6,150 nucleotides of DNA from JAGTRB01 sp037439685 (GTDB lineage: Archaea; Thermoproteota; Bathyarchaeia; TCS64): NCBI GenBank assembly GCA_037439685.1, contig JBBIVO010000062.1, forward strand, positions 1 to 6,150, written 5' to 3'. Positions within the stretch are counted from its first letter, which is position 1. Each line of letters opens with the position of its first letter. Positions 6,129 to 6,150 of the stretch are shown piece by piece. The position numbers and the translations under genes are program-made. The notes under the pieces were generated by a model. That model worked only from the letters and a program-made list of their open reading frames with translations, was not told the DNA's origin and did no database searches.

Positions 6129-6150
6129 ATGGGAGTGGATGTTAAGGTTA
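6129..6150 (+). CDS. 5' end of a further gene, cut by the window edge
   Basis: GGAGGT at 6119-6124, the strongest Shine-Dalgarno match in the window, stands four bases before ATG 6129. The frame then reads MGVDVKV to the edge of the window. The same frame upstream is open back to a TAA at 6048-6050 but has no better start and reads as low-quality Arg-rich sequence. GTG 6135 is a less likely start. With seven codons no product can be proposed. Confidence 0.5.

Noticed and set aside
1..6150. A defence, CRISPR or mobile-element system
   Set aside because: There are no direct-repeat arrays, transposase or integrase motifs, nuclease motifs, terminal inverted repeats or toxin-antitoxin-like overlapping pairs; the genes look like ordinary chromosomal ones with separate promoters.

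Overview
The window looks like archaeal chromosome, most likely from an uncultivated thermoproteote such as a Bathyarchaeia-type genome. The evidence is AGG/AGA-dominated arginine codons, frequent ATA isoleucine codons, AT-rich TATA-like boxes a short distance upstream of start codons in otherwise GC-rich DNA, very short or absent leaders, and protein families common in anaerobic archaea. The lineage is inferred from style and not demonstrated; there is no rRNA or tRNA gene in the window.

Layout, all confident genes on the + strand: (1) positions 1-1532 hold the C-terminal ~509 codons of a large M14-family metallopeptidase-like protein whose catalytic N-terminal part lies outside the window. 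(2) 1631-2011 is an orphan basic 126-aa protein behind its own TATA-like box. (3) 2147-2419 is a 90-aa cysteine-containing TIGR04076-family protein, probably leaderless. (4) 2473-3802 is a major facilitator superfamily (MFS) transporter broken by one extra C in an eight-C run at 3654-3661. Skipping one base restores a normal MFS C-terminus ending at 3802. (5) 3803-4098 is a 296-base spacer with T-runs, a possible 20-codon mini-ORF and a strong TATA box. (6) 4099-5742 is a 547-aa polytopic membrane protein with features reminiscent of GT-C glycosyltransferases. (7) 5743-6128 has no intact gene, but its minus strand carries what looks like a frameshifted membrane-protein remnant, and it contains a perfect 16-bp palindrome. 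(8) A new + strand gene starts at 6129 behind a strong GGAGGT ribosome-binding site and runs off the window.

The genes do not form an obvious pathway or a tight operon: intergenic gaps are 98, 135, 53 and about 300 bases, and most genes appear to have their own promoter. I do not see a convincing undescribed multi-gene system. The most useful observations are two apparent single-base homopolymer indels (MFS gene and minus-strand remnant), the palindrome upstream of the last gene, and the two genes that cannot be firmly assigned.
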